Source: Gammaproteobacteria bacterium (GTDB taxonomy: Bacteria; Pseudomonadota; Gammaproteobacteria; Arenicellales; DRJH01). Taken from it: a stretch of 27,439 nt of DNA. The notes under the pieces are model-generated. The model saw nothing but the letters and a program-made list of their open reading frames with translations. It ran no database searches and was not told the DNA's origin. Shown here in pieces: positions 1-7,755 of this stretch. Where the stretch lies: assembly GCA_011052285.1 (NCBI GenBank), contig DRJH01000432.1, positions 1 to 27,439 on the forward strand, given 5' to 3'. The translations under genes were made by a program, and so were the position numbers. Position 1 is the first letter of the stretch; each line of letters starts with the position of its first letter.

Positions 1-95
1 GTTAAATACAACCAGCATTCTCCTCAAATCATGAAAAAATCGACCTCAAATCCGCTTCCCCTCGCTACGACTTCTATTCTCGGACAGCCTCCTAG
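1..95 (+). repeat. MITE-like repeat, right-hand part (copy 1)
   Basis: This is the right part of a short dispersed element; the left part lies outside the window. The core (from the first base to about 70) carries the motifs TACAACCAGCATT, CCTCAAATC and CCCTCGCTACGA. These recur in the same order near 15310-15360 and, more degenerately, near 5850-5920. It ends in a terminal repeat at 74-95 containing TCTCGGACAGCCTCCTAG. Inside, CCTCAAATC occurs twice about 22 bases apart, so this copy has a small internal duplication, and it lacks the segment that follows the CTCGCTACGA motif in other copies. No transposase is encoded. The element sits just upstream of pilM and may have replaced its original leader. 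Confidence 0.7.
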
Positions 96-203
96 CCGTA
101 CAGGACTGTTTTTTCTTAACATTCTGGACTATAGTTGTACGGGTTCTGTTCATTCATCCATTCTACAATGTATGGTCTCTAACTGTCGGGAATATAGAAT
201 ATA

Positions 204-1268
204 TTGTCTTTATTCAAAAAAGCATATCAACCTCTGATCGGCATTGACATCAGCTCCGTTGCCACCAAATTGGTGGAGCTATCGCGTAGTGGCGATCACT
301 ATCGGGTCGAACATTTTGCCGTACATGCACTACAACCGAATGCGATGACGGAAAATGCCATCAGTGATGTTGACCAAGTGGTTCAATCAATCCGGGCCGC
401 TTTTAAGCAATCCCGATCCAAAAGCCGGGATGTTGCTGTAGCGGTCTCCGCATCTCATGTCATCACCAAAACCCTTACCATGCCATCCAACCTGAAAGAT
501 GATGAGTTGTCCAGCCAAGTTGAAATTGAGGCTGAGCATTATATTCCGTATCCGCTCGATGAGGTCAATATGGATTATGTGGTACTTGGTCCTTCGCTAG
601 ATAATCCGAATGAAGATGATGTGGTCATCACGGCATGTCGCAAAGAAATTGTTGACGATTATGTGGCAGTTATTGAGGCGGCAGGTCTAACACCCGTTAT
701 CATTGACGTGGATGCCAATGCTGTGGCCCGTGCCTTTGTTGAAAGTGGCAGTAGTAGAGTGCGCCAAAACCAGGAAAGAACAATAGCCATCATAGACTTT
801 GGCGCCACAACAACACATGTCAATGTCTTGCATAACAATCATTCCGTATATACCAGAGACCATAGTTTTGGCGGCAAACGTTTGACCGAAGAAATCCAAC
901 GACGTTACGGCCTGTCCTATGATGAAGCCGGTTTGGCCAAAAAAGTCGGCGGCTTACCGGAAAATTATCAATCAGAAATTCTTCTGCCTTTTGTCGACGC
1001 TATGAGTCAGGAGGCAGCACGTGGCTTACAGTTTTTTTATTCGGCCAGTCCATACAATAGTATCGATGAGGTACTGATTGCCGGCGGTTGTGCCATGATT
1101 CACGGTGTTGACAAGGTTATCGCTGATCGGGTCGGTGTGACGACCGAGATTTTTAACCCCTTTTCAGCAATGTCCCTGGCCAAACGTATAAATCCGGAGA
1201 GAATCAACAAAGATGCCACTGCCATGGTGGTTGCCTGCGGGCTTGCCATGCGGAGGCATAAAAAGTGA
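204..1268 (+). CDS. pilM: PilM, actin-like type IV pilus inner-membrane platform ATPase
   Basis: PilM is a cytoplasmic actin/FtsA-fold protein that binds the N-terminus of PilN and couples the pilus motors to the alignment complex. The 354-residue product begins SLFKKAYQPLIGIDISS, the usual PilM opening with the phosphate-1 loop. It has a second nucleotide-binding stretch, IAIIDFGATTTHVNV, near residue 195 and the adenosine motif LIAGGCAMIHG near 295. Length matches the family. The start is TTG at 204; no better ATG aligns with the conserved N-terminus, and the upstream GGGAA at 188-192 is only a weak ribosome-binding site. It is the first gene of pilMNOPQ and overlaps pilN by four bases. A repeat element lies directly upstream, so the promoter may differ from that of relatives. 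Confidence 0.96.
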   Translation: MSLFKKAYQPLIGIDISSVATKLVELSRSGDHYRVEHFAVHALQPNAMTENAISDVDQVVQSIRAAFKQSRSKSRDVAVAVSASHVITKTLTMPSNLKDDELSSQVEIEAEHYIPYPLDEVNMDYVVLGPSLDNPNEDDVVITACRKEIVDDYVAVIEAAGLTPVIIDVDANAVARAFVESGSSRVRQNQERTIAIIDFGATTTHVNVLHNNHSVYTRDHSFGGKRLTEEIQRRYGLSYDEAGLAKKVGGLPENYQSEILLPFVDAMSQEAARGLQFFYSASPYNSIDEVLIAGGCAMIHGVDKVIADRVGVTTEIFNPFSAMSLAKRINPERINKDATAMVVACGLAMRRHKK

Positions 1269-1846
1269 TACTGCCAGAAATCAATCTGCTGCCATGGCGG
1301 GATATTCAGCGTCGCAAACTCCATCGCAATGTTCTCATTATCAGCGTCATGCTTTGGGTTGCTGCCGCCGCAGCGGTTGCCTATGGACATTTCTACACAT
1401 CCAGCCTCATTTCCCAGCAACAGGCTCGTAACAACTATTTGACCGGGCAGATCAAGAAGCTGGACAAACAGTTGGGTGAAATTCGTACTATCCGCAAACA
1501 GAAACAAGCCCTCATTGACCGCATGGATGTTATTCAACAACTACAGGGAGACCGAACGCGTATCGTTCATGTTTTCGATGAATTGGTACGCAGGCTTCCT
1601 AAAGGCGTCTATTTCACCCGGCTCAAAAAGAATGGTGATAAACTGATCATCAAGGGCTATGCCCAGTCCAATGCTCGTATTTCAGCGCTGATGAACCAAC
1701 TTGAGGCTTCCCGCTGGCTTTCAAATGCCAAACTTAATGTTATTAATGCCTCCCGCCGTAGTGGCAATTCGCTGAGTCAATTCTCTATCAAAATAACCCA
1801 GCAAAAACAGCCCGATACATCATCGGGTGCTGTGGCACAACGCTGA
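1265..1846 (+). CDS. pilN: PilN, type IV pilus alignment subcomplex protein
   Basis: PilN is a bitopic inner-membrane protein that joins PilM in the cytoplasm to PilO in the periplasm. The first residues, MILPEINLLPWRD, contain the INLLPWR motif that inserts into the PilM groove, which is the defining signature. One transmembrane helix follows at about residues 22-42 (VLIISVMLWVAAAAAVAYG), then a periplasmic coiled coil (about 50-90) and a small ferredoxin-like domain. The 193-residue length is typical. The start is GTG, overlapping the pilM stop as GTGA, so translation is probably coupled. The gap to pilO is 17 bases. Confidence 0.95.
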   Translation: MILPEINLLPWRDIQRRKLHRNVLIISVMLWVAAAAAVAYGHFYTSSLISQQQARNNYLTGQIKKLDKQLGEIRTIRKQKQALIDRMDVIQQLQGDRTRIVHVFDELVRRLPKGVYFTRLKKNGDKLIIKGYAQSNARISALMNQLEASRWLSNAKLNVINASRRSGNSLSQFSIKITQQKQPDTSSGAVAQR

Positions 1847-1863
1847 ATAACAGAGATACTACT

Positions 1864-2502
1864 ATGCGACTACAGGATTTACAGGAACTGGATGTAAATG
1901 ACATCGAATCTTGGCCGGTGCCTTTTAAAATTTTCGCTGCCATAGTTGTCGCCAGCCTTATTTTATTTGCCGGTTATTGGCTGGATATCAAGAATCAAAT
2001 TACCGATTACCAGCAGGTGCAACGACACGAGAAAGACCTACGGCAATCTTACCTAATCAAGAAGAAGCTGTCTTTAGATTTGCCGGTTTACCAAAAACAG
2101 ATGCAAACCATGAAGAAAACCTTCGCGGTCATGCTCAGGCAGCTTCCGGACAAAACTGAAATACCTGAATTACTGATTGATATCACCCAGGCGGGTCTTG
2201 GTCGTGGATTATATTTTGAGTTATTTAAGCCCGGTGAAAAACGTCTGTTTGATTTTTATGCCGTGGCGCCCATCACAATCAAGGTTCGCGGCACTTATCA
2301 CCAGCTGGCCAATTTCGTCAGTGACCTTGCGGCCCTGCCACGTATTGTCACCGTAGGAAACCTGGATATCAACCCACTCAAGGGCACGTCCAAAAAACTA
2401 CTAATGACCGCAGAAATCAGAACCTATCATTATCTCGATACCAATGATCTTGGTAAAACTGCTGGTTCGACCAATAACAATAACCGCAGAAGTCGGGGTT
2501 AG
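1864..2502 (+). CDS. pilO: PilO, type IV pilus alignment subcomplex protein
   Basis: PilO forms a heterodimer with PilN in the inner membrane and periplasm and transmits alignment between the motor platform and the PilP/PilQ secretin. The 212-residue product has a short cytoplasmic N-terminus with the typical LDVNDIESWPVPFK sequence. One transmembrane helix follows at about residues 24-41 (IFAAIVVASLILFAGYW), then a coiled coil (about 45-85) and the C-terminal ferredoxin-like domain. The tail (NNNNRR) is low complexity. The start is ATG, and the final base of the stop codon is shared with a possible GTG start of pilP. Confidence 0.95.
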   Translation: MRLQDLQELDVNDIESWPVPFKIFAAIVVASLILFAGYWLDIKNQITDYQQVQRHEKDLRQSYLIKKKLSLDLPVYQKQMQTMKKTFAVMLRQLPDKTEIPELLIDITQAGLGRGLYFELFKPGEKRLFDFYAVAPITIKVRGTYHQLANFVSDLAALPRIVTVGNLDINPLKGTSKKLLMTAEIRTYHYLDTNDLGKTAGSTNNNNRRSRG

Positions 2503-3017
2503 TGATGATCCGCGTAACGCTATTCGTATTGATTCTTATTTTATCCGGGTGCGTTGACAAAAACATGGATGATCTACGCAAATTTACTGCCAATGCCTAT
2601 AAAGACAGGAAACCACAGGTCGAACTATTACCAATTATCAAGCCACATGCCACGTTTCTGTACGCTAACGCTGGTAGGGTGGACCCGTTCTCGAAAAAAA
2701 ATATCTACCAACAAAAGCCCAGGAAGCGGCGTAGATCTACTAGTGTTCCGGATCCGGAACGGCGTCGCGAAATACTGGAACAATATCCTCTAGACTCTCT
2801 TAAAATGGTGGGGACCCTATTTCAGAACAAGAACACCTGGGTGGTGATCGAAGCACCCGATGGTACGGTACATCGAGCCTCACAAGGCAACTATATCGGC
2901 AAACATTCCGGTCTTATCACCAAAATCCAGGAAGACAAAATTGCTATTATCGAAAAAATACGGGACAGCAATGACAACTGGATTACCAGAAAAGCACAGC
3001 TGAGCCTGTTAAACTAA
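2502..3017 (+). CDS. pilP: PilP, type IV pilus secretin-associated lipoprotein
   Basis: PilP is an inner-membrane-anchored lipoprotein whose C-terminal beta-sandwich contacts the periplasmic domains of the PilQ secretin. The signal peptide RVTLFVLILILSGC ends in the lipobox LSGC, with the lipidated Cys near residue 17. The linker then carries the family motif GRVDPFS (about residues 58-64). The C-terminal domain contains LDSLKMVGTLFQ and VHRASQGNYIGKHSG, the classical PilP pattern. GTG at 2502 overlaps the pilO stop by one base; ATG at 2505 in the same frame is equally possible and removes one residue. The product is 171 residues, normal for the family. Confidence 0.95.
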   Translation: MMIRVTLFVLILILSGCVDKNMDDLRKFTANAYKDRKPQVELLPIIKPHATFLYANAGRVDPFSKKNIYQQKPRKRRRSTSVPDPERRREILEQYPLDSLKMVGTLFQNKNTWVVIEAPDGTVHRASQGNYIGKHSGLITKIQEDKIAIIEKIRDSNDNWITRKAQLSLLN

Positions 3018-3040
3018 GCAGACCCCGTCCTGGAGACCGG

Positions 3041-5791
3041 ATGATGACTAAGCAAACCAAATTCCCAGCGGTGCGTGTCCCGGACCGCCCGTTATTACTG
3101 CAGCGTTTTTTAGCGCGCAGTCTACAATTTGTCGTGTGGTTACCGTTCTTGCTCTATCTTAGCGCCGCTGAAGGTAGCGAACTGACCAAACTACAGTGGG
3201 CCGATACTCCACAACAAACGATGCTCCAGCTACAGATTGATGGCAAGGCAGTGGCCTATAAAACCACCCGGCTAGATCAAGGACGACGTTTTCGCATCGC
3301 ACTGCAAAACACCACATTGGGTTCAGAAGCACTGGATATTGGTGGAAACGGGCCGGTTAATGGTGTCTTTCCCTATCTTGCCAGTAACGGCAAAGCTGTT
3401 CTGATTGATATACTTTTGCAACAAGCCGCCGGACTTACGATAAAGCGCTCTGACTCAGGCCTTGTCGTAAGCATTGCTGAACGGTTAGTTACGGCCGCGC
3501 AAGCCAGGAACAAAGCAGCTCCCCTCTCCGTGCCCACAACCACCGTTGCTGCCGTAGCTGGGCAGCCGGTTGCTGCTACATCCAAGAAAATTACCGTACC
3601 ACCCTCCGTACCCATAGCTACCGTTGCTGCTGTCAATTCAACGACCCCAAAAAAAGGCAAGCTTAGTACAGGAGGCAATGAGCTGCTCGACATTAACTAC
3701 ACCATTTTATCCGGTGATCGCATCCAAATTGATCTAAGAATGAAGCAGCGGCCTTCCAGGCCTGGCACTTTCAGTACCAGTAAGCCGACACGAATAGCTT
3801 TCGATTTTTTTGCCACCAAAAATATGCTGGCAAAAGATTTACTGAAAATTGGGGTTGGCGTAGTCGAGAATATTGCTGCGGTCCAAACCAGTGACCGAAC
3901 CCGTGTTGTACTTTCTCTGCTGCAGCCTGCGGTCTACAAAACCCAAATAAACGAGCATGGCATGACCATTGTCGTTGCCTCGCCATTGCGAATTCGTGAA
4001 GCGGCGGAGAAAAAACCCTCTCGGCATTTTTCGAAACCGGAAAACCCTGGAAAACACACTATAAAGAGTATCGACTTCAGACGTAGTCGGGATGGTGGCG
4101 GTAAAATCATCGTCAAACTCTCCGATCCCGCCGTCGGTATTGATATTCAGGAAAAAGATGGTGAAATTATTGTTGATTTTCTCAGTACTGGTTTACCAAA
4201 AAGCCTTGAAAAAAGGCTAGATGTCGTTGATTTTGCAACCCCGGTACAGACGATCGATAGTTTTTCCAGCCGTTCCGGTACCCGTATGATTATCCCCCCA
4301 GCCGGTAAATATCGTCAACTCGCTTACCAGGCTGGGTCTGTTTTTACATTACACGTCACCCCGGTTGTAGAAAATAAGAAAGTCAAGAAGGTCGATAAAT
4401 TTGGTTATTCTGGTGAAAAGTTATCATTGAATTTTCAGAAGATCAGCGTACGTGCTGCATTACAGGTAATCGCCGATTTTACTGACTTAAATTTTGTTAC
4501 CGGAGATACCGTCAAAGGTGATCTCACCTTACGCTTGCAAGATGTGCCATGGGACCAGGCCCTGGATATTATTTTGCAATCCAAAGGATTGGCCATGCGC
4601 AAAAAAGGCAATGTCGTGTGGGTCGCGCCAGCCAAGGAAATCGCCGCTAAGGAGCGGGCAGCTTTGGAAGCCAATAAGAAGGTACTTGAACTCGAGCCGA
4701 TGTCTTCCGAGTTAATCCAGATCAACTATGCCAAAGCCAAGGATATCGCCAAGTTGTTGAAGTCGGTACGCTCCGTAGACACGGGCATCACCGGTTCAGT
4801 GCTTGGTGGTGTTTCCGTAGGTCAGGTGCAGACTGAAAGCAATACCTTGCTGTCACAGCGTGGTAGTGTCACCATTGATAAGCGAACCAACTCTATCCTG
4901 ATTCAGGATACGCCACTGAAAATCCGTGAAATCCGAAAGTTGATTGCCAAACTTGACCGCCCGGTGCGACAAGTATTGATTGAAACCCGCATTGTCGAAG
5001 CCAATGATGACTTTTCCCGGGTGCTCGGGACGCGCTTAGGTTTTCAACGTGTTACTAAAAATACCCTATTGCCAGGATCCAGTAAATCAAATCTTGGTCA
5101 GGTGATTACCAGTGGTTCTAACGCTGGTGCCACTTCGATCGCCACATCAGTCGCCAACAATGATTCACCGATTAACTTTGATACCGGCAACAATGGTATG
5201 AATGTCAACTTGCCGGTGACGGGAATCAACAACGACCTGGCAGGTAGTTTTGCCTTTTCACTATTAAAGGCGGGACCGGGTTTTGCCAACCTGTTATCAC
5301 TGGAGCTGTCTGCTCTTGAGGCTGAAGGCAAAGGCAAGGTTATCGCGAGCCCACGGCTGATCACCGCCGACCAGAAAAAGGCCCACATTGAACAGGGTGA
5401 GGAGCGGATCTTCACCGTCAGCGTGCTCGGGAATGGTTCGGTAGTGACCAAAAAAGCCGTGCTGGGTCTTACCGTGACCCCACAAATTACACCAGATGAT
5501 CGCATTGTAATTGATGTACGTATCACCAAAGATAGTTTTGTCTCCAACCAAACAGGCTCCATTAACACCAAGCAGATTATTACTCAGGTATTGATGGATA
5601 ATGGGGAGACCGTTGTCATCGGTGGTATTTATTCCGAGGATGAGAGCACTAGTGTATCGAAGATACCCATACTCGGCGACCTCCCGCTGATTGGTGCTTT
5701 GTTTCGAAAGAAAACAACGAGCAAGCATCGTACTGAGCTACTGATTTTTCTGACTCCAAAAATAATTAACCCGGCACTCAATACCATCTAG
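3041..5791 (+). CDS. pilQ: PilQ, type IV pilus outer-membrane secretin
   Basis: PilQ forms the multimeric outer-membrane channel through which the pilus passes. The 916-residue product has a long N-terminal signal region. Three AMIN-like peptidoglycan-binding domains follow at about 45-146, 217-315 and 338-437, then an STN domain at about 459-529, a NolW-type repeat (YAKAKDIAKLLKSV), and the secretin core at about 763-910. The core contains VIASPRLITADQKKAHIEQG and the C-terminal signature PILGDLPLIGALFR. The linker between the first two AMIN domains is Pro/Thr/Ala-rich and internally duplicated (see findings). Three AMIN domains is at the high end for the family. The TAG stop at 5789-5791 lies inside the terminal repeat of a mobile-element relic, so the original C-terminus may have been trimmed or altered by a residue or two. 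Confidence 0.96.
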   Translation: MMTKQTKFPAVRVPDRPLLLQRFLARSLQFVVWLPFLLYLSAAEGSELTKLQWADTPQQTMLQLQIDGKAVAYKTTRLDQGRRFRIALQNTTLGSEALDIGGNGPVNGVFPYLASNGKAVLIDILLQQAAGLTIKRSDSGLVVSIAERLVTAAQARNKAAPLSVPTTTVAAVAGQPVAATSKKITVPPSVPIATVAAVNSTTPKKGKLSTGGNELLDINYTILSGDRIQIDLRMKQRPSRPGTFSTSKPTRIAFDFFATKNMLAKDLLKIGVGVVENIAAVQTSDRTRVVLSLLQPAVYKTQINEHGMTIVVASPLRIREAAEKKPSRHFSKPENPGKHTIKSIDFRRSRDGGGKIIVKLSDPAVGIDIQEKDGEIIVDFLSTGLPKSLEKRLDVVDFATPVQTIDSFSSRSGTRMIIPPAGKYRQLAYQAGSVFTLHVTPVVENKKVKKVDKFGYSGEKLSLNFQKISVRAALQVIADFTDLNFVTGDTVKGDLTLRLQDVPWDQALDIILQSKGLAMRKKGNVVWVAPAKEIAAKERAALEANKKVLELEPMSSELIQINYAKAKDIAKLLKSVRSVDTGITGSVLGGVSVGQVQTESNTLLSQRGSVTIDKRTNSILIQDTPLKIREIRKLIAKLDRPVRQVLIETRIVEANDDFSRVLGTRLGFQRVTKNTLLPGSSKSNLGQVITSGSNAGATSIATSVANNDSPINFDTGNNGMNVNLPVTGINNDLAGSFAFSLLKAGPGFANLLSLELSALEAEGKGKVIASPRLITADQKKAHIEQGEERIFTVSVLGNGSVVTKKAVLGLTVTPQITPDDRIVIDVRITKDSFVSNQTGSINTKQIITQVLMDNGETVVIGGIYSEDESTSVSKIPILGDLPLIGALFRKKTTSKHRTELLIFLTPKIINPALNTI

Positions 5792-5992
5792 GAGGCTGTC
5801 TGAGAACAGAGATCCTGCCGTGGGAAAACCAGCTCTGGAGAGATTTACCCCCTAAGTTAATACCTATAATGAGCATTCGCCTCACCATGAAATGTTGCTT
5901 CAAAATGTACCCCTCGCTACGATCGCCACAGATAGCAGAAGCGCCGGTTGTGCAGGGGTTATAAACTGATCGGACCCTATTCCCGGACAGCC
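5788..5992. repeat. MITE-like repeat, nearly complete copy (copy 2)
   Basis: This is the most complete copy of the dispersed element, about 205 bp. The left terminus at 5788-5809 contains GGAGGCTGTCTGAGAACAG and the right terminus at 5977-5992 reads CTATTCCCGGACAGCC. They are inverted complements of each other apart from a few substitutions. Between them lie family motifs: a GTGGGAAAACC block near 5822, GAGCATTCGCCTCACC near 5870, CCCTCGCTACGA near 5911 and GCGCCGGTTGTGCAGG near 5941. There is no open reading frame of note and no transposase. The left end overlaps the pilQ stop codon. Confidence 0.75.
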
Positions 5993-6012
5993 ACATAAGA
6001 GCTTGTCCGACT
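5984..6012 (+). repeat. Hairpin formed by adjoining repeat termini upstream of aroK
   Basis: CGGACA at 5984-5989 can pair with TGTCCG at 6004-6009, giving a 6-bp stem with a 14-base loop. The second arm belongs to GCTTGTCCGA (6001-6010), which resembles the left terminus of the same element family at 15051-15060. A second, truncated copy therefore probably begins here. The hairpin lies 28 bases before the aroK start and could affect read-through from pilQ, but it has no T-tract and I do not call it a terminator. Confidence 0.4.
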
Positions 6013-6039
6013 ACTCTTAATTCTGCTGGAGACCACATT

Positions 6040-6564
6040 TTGTCTGTTAAACCCTTGACCAATCTATATATTATCGGCCCAATGGGTGCCGGAAAAACCA
6101 CTGTGGGTAAAGCACTGGCCTCTTTTTTACACATGGACTTTCTTGACTCGGATCAGGAGCTGGAACGGACGACGGGGGTCGATATTCAAACTATTTTTGA
6201 CCTTGAGGGTGAAGCCGGATTCCGACGTCGCGAACAGAAGATTATTTCACATCTCACTGCGAAAAGAAATCTAGTGATGGCGACTGGTGGTGGAACCATT
6301 CTGTTGGCAGAAAATCGCAAAGCGTTACGAAAAAGCGGGACTGTGATTTATCTGGCTGCCACAGTGGAAATGCAACTGAACCGTACCCGTTATAGTACCC
6401 ATCGGCCACTGCTACAAAATGAGAACCCGCAGCAGCTACTTGAAACACTGATGGCTGAACGAGAGCCGCTGTATCTTCAGGAGGCAGATATTACGGTGGC
6501 AACCGGCAATCAAAGTTCAAGAAATGTCGCCCGGGAAATCATGCTCCGGCTGGGTACACAGTGA
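6040..6564 (+). CDS. aroK: Shikimate kinase
   Basis: Shikimate kinase phosphorylates shikimate at the 3-hydroxyl with ATP, the fifth step of the shikimate pathway. The product is 174 residues. The Walker A loop GPMGAGKTT is at residues 13-21, the substrate-binding DSD and FRRRE motifs follow, then ATGGGT near 81-86 and the lid motif HRPLL near 126. The start is TTG at 6040, preceded by CTGGAGAC at 6026-6033 as ribosome-binding site. No alternative start keeps the complete N-terminus. The order pilQ-aroK-aroB is the common gammaproteobacterial one, but here a repeat element separates pilQ from aroK. Transcription may thus come from within the repeat or by read-through. It overlaps aroB by four bases (GTGA). 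Confidence 0.96.
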   Translation: MSVKPLTNLYIIGPMGAGKTTVGKALASFLHMDFLDSDQELERTTGVDIQTIFDLEGEAGFRRREQKIISHLTAKRNLVMATGGGTILLAENRKALRKSGTVIYLAATVEMQLNRTRYSTHRPLLQNENPQQLLETLMAEREPLYLQEADITVATGNQSSRNVAREIMLRLGTQ

Positions 6565-7640
6565 TTCAACTTCGCGTAGATCTAGGTCAACGAACCTACC
6601 CGATTATGATAGGCCAAGACCTGTTATCTCACCCGCAATTATTTTTGCCTTATCTTAACAGTAGTCATCTCATGATCGTGAGTAATCACACTGTGGCACC
6701 ATTGTATCTATCGAAATTACAGGATTGTTTTCCAACACTAAAGCAGAGCTTACATCTGTTGCCTGAAGGAGAGCAATATAAGAATGTTGACGCGGTTATG
6801 GCAATCATCACGACCATGTTACAGCAGCATTGTGACCGTAAGACAACTTTACTGGCTTTAGGTGGGGGGGTAGTAGGCGATATTGCCGGTTTCGCTGCAG
6901 CCAGTTATCAACGTGGCATTACTTTTATTCAAATTCCTACAACGTTATTGTCTCAGGTTGACTCTTCAGTAGGTGGTAAGACCGGGGTCAATCACCCTCT
7001 TGGCAAAAATATGGTTGGTGCATTCCATCAACCTGCCGCCGTTATTGTCGATATCGATACCCTTGACACTCTACCAAGACGTGAGTTGGTCTCCGGCCTC
7101 GCGGAAGTCATTAAATATGGCCTGATCAACGATTATGATTTTTTCTGCTGGCTGGAAGATCACATCGATGCATTGCTGGCTAGAGACCACGCTGCACTAG
7201 TTACCGCTATTGAGCGCTCGTGTTCTAACAAGGCGAGGATTGTGGCACAGGATGAACGGGAGCAGGGTTGCCGAGCCTTACTCAATCTGGGACACAGTTT
7301 TGGACATGCCATTGAAGCCGGCCTCGGTTACGGAAACTGGCTACATGGGGAAGCGATCAGCGCAGGTATCTGTCTGGCGGCCCGCTTATCCTGTGCACAG
7401 GGTTGGCTCGATCGACAGCAGGTTACACGAATTTGCGGACTGTTGAAAAAAACTGGTTTGCCGGTACGCATGCCGAAGGAACTATCTGCTCAGCGTATAC
7501 TTGCCCTGATGTCCAATGATAAGAAAGTTGCGTGTGGACGCTTAAGACTGGTTTTGTTTCATTCCATCGGCGATTGTTTTGTAAGCAGTGATTTTGATTA
7601 CAAAAAAATGCAGGATTGTCTCGGACAGCCTCCTGGTTAA
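6561..7640 (+). CDS. aroB: 3-dehydroquinate synthase
   Basis: AroB converts DAHP to 3-dehydroquinate using NAD+ and a divalent metal, step two of the shikimate pathway. The 359 residues include the NAD+ and substrate-binding stretch GGGVVGDIAGFAAASYQRG, PTTLLSQVDSSVGGKTGVN, and LGKNMVGAFHQP. The metal ligands lie in GLAEVIKYG, LNLGHSFGHAIE and LHGEAIS. The GTG start overlaps the aroK stop, so the two are likely translationally coupled. The last codons (LGQPPG, 7620-7637) are encoded by the terminal repeat of the dispersed element, so the native C-terminus has probably been replaced by element sequence. The catalytic domain is complete, so activity is expected. The damX-like gene that often follows aroB is absent; mlaA follows instead. 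Confidence 0.96.
   Translation: MIQLRVDLGQRTYPIMIGQDLLSHPQLFLPYLNSSHLMIVSNHTVAPLYLSKLQDCFPTLKQSLHLLPEGEQYKNVDAVMAIITTMLQQHCDRKTTLLALGGGVVGDIAGFAAASYQRGITFIQIPTTLLSQVDSSVGGKTGVNHPLGKNMVGAFHQPAAVIVDIDTLDTLPRRELVSGLAEVIKYGLINDYDFFCWLEDHIDALLARDHAALVTAIERSCSNKARIVAQDEREQGCRALLNLGHSFGHAIEAGLGYGNWLHGEAISAGICLAARLSCAQGWLDRQQVTRICGLLKKTGLPVRMPKELSAQRILALMSNDKKVACGRLRLVLFHSIGDCFVSSDFDYKKMQDCLGQPPG
7619..7634 (+). repeat. Solo terminal repeat of the MITE-like family inside the aroB 3' end (copy 3)
   Basis: The stretch TCTCGGACAGCCTCCT is identical to the right terminus at 79-94 and to that at 26408-26423. No other part of the element is recognisable on either side, so this is a solo terminus, probably a deletion remnant. 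It is translated as the end of AroB. Confidence 0.65.
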
Positions 7641-7755
7641 TCATGCTATCCTTGAATCAGCTGGAGGTAATAGTTTTCCAGCAGTAATGGACGGTTGGCT
7701 CCTGCTTTGACACGGCCTTCTGTCGGCCAACTACCCACCACAGATTAAAACTGTT

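Noticed and set aside
31..237. Open frame of 68 codons at the left edge
   Set aside because: It lies on repeat-element sequence and overlaps pilM; the same LGQPP string appears at the end of aroB because both come from the terminal repeat. No ribosome-binding site or known homology.
1100..1540. 146-codon minus-strand frame across pilM and pilN
   Set aside because: It is antisense to two clearly conserved genes and carries no family signature.
5984..6009. pilQ terminator
   Set aside because: The hairpin is made of repeat termini and lacks a T-tract, so it is described as a repeat feature only.
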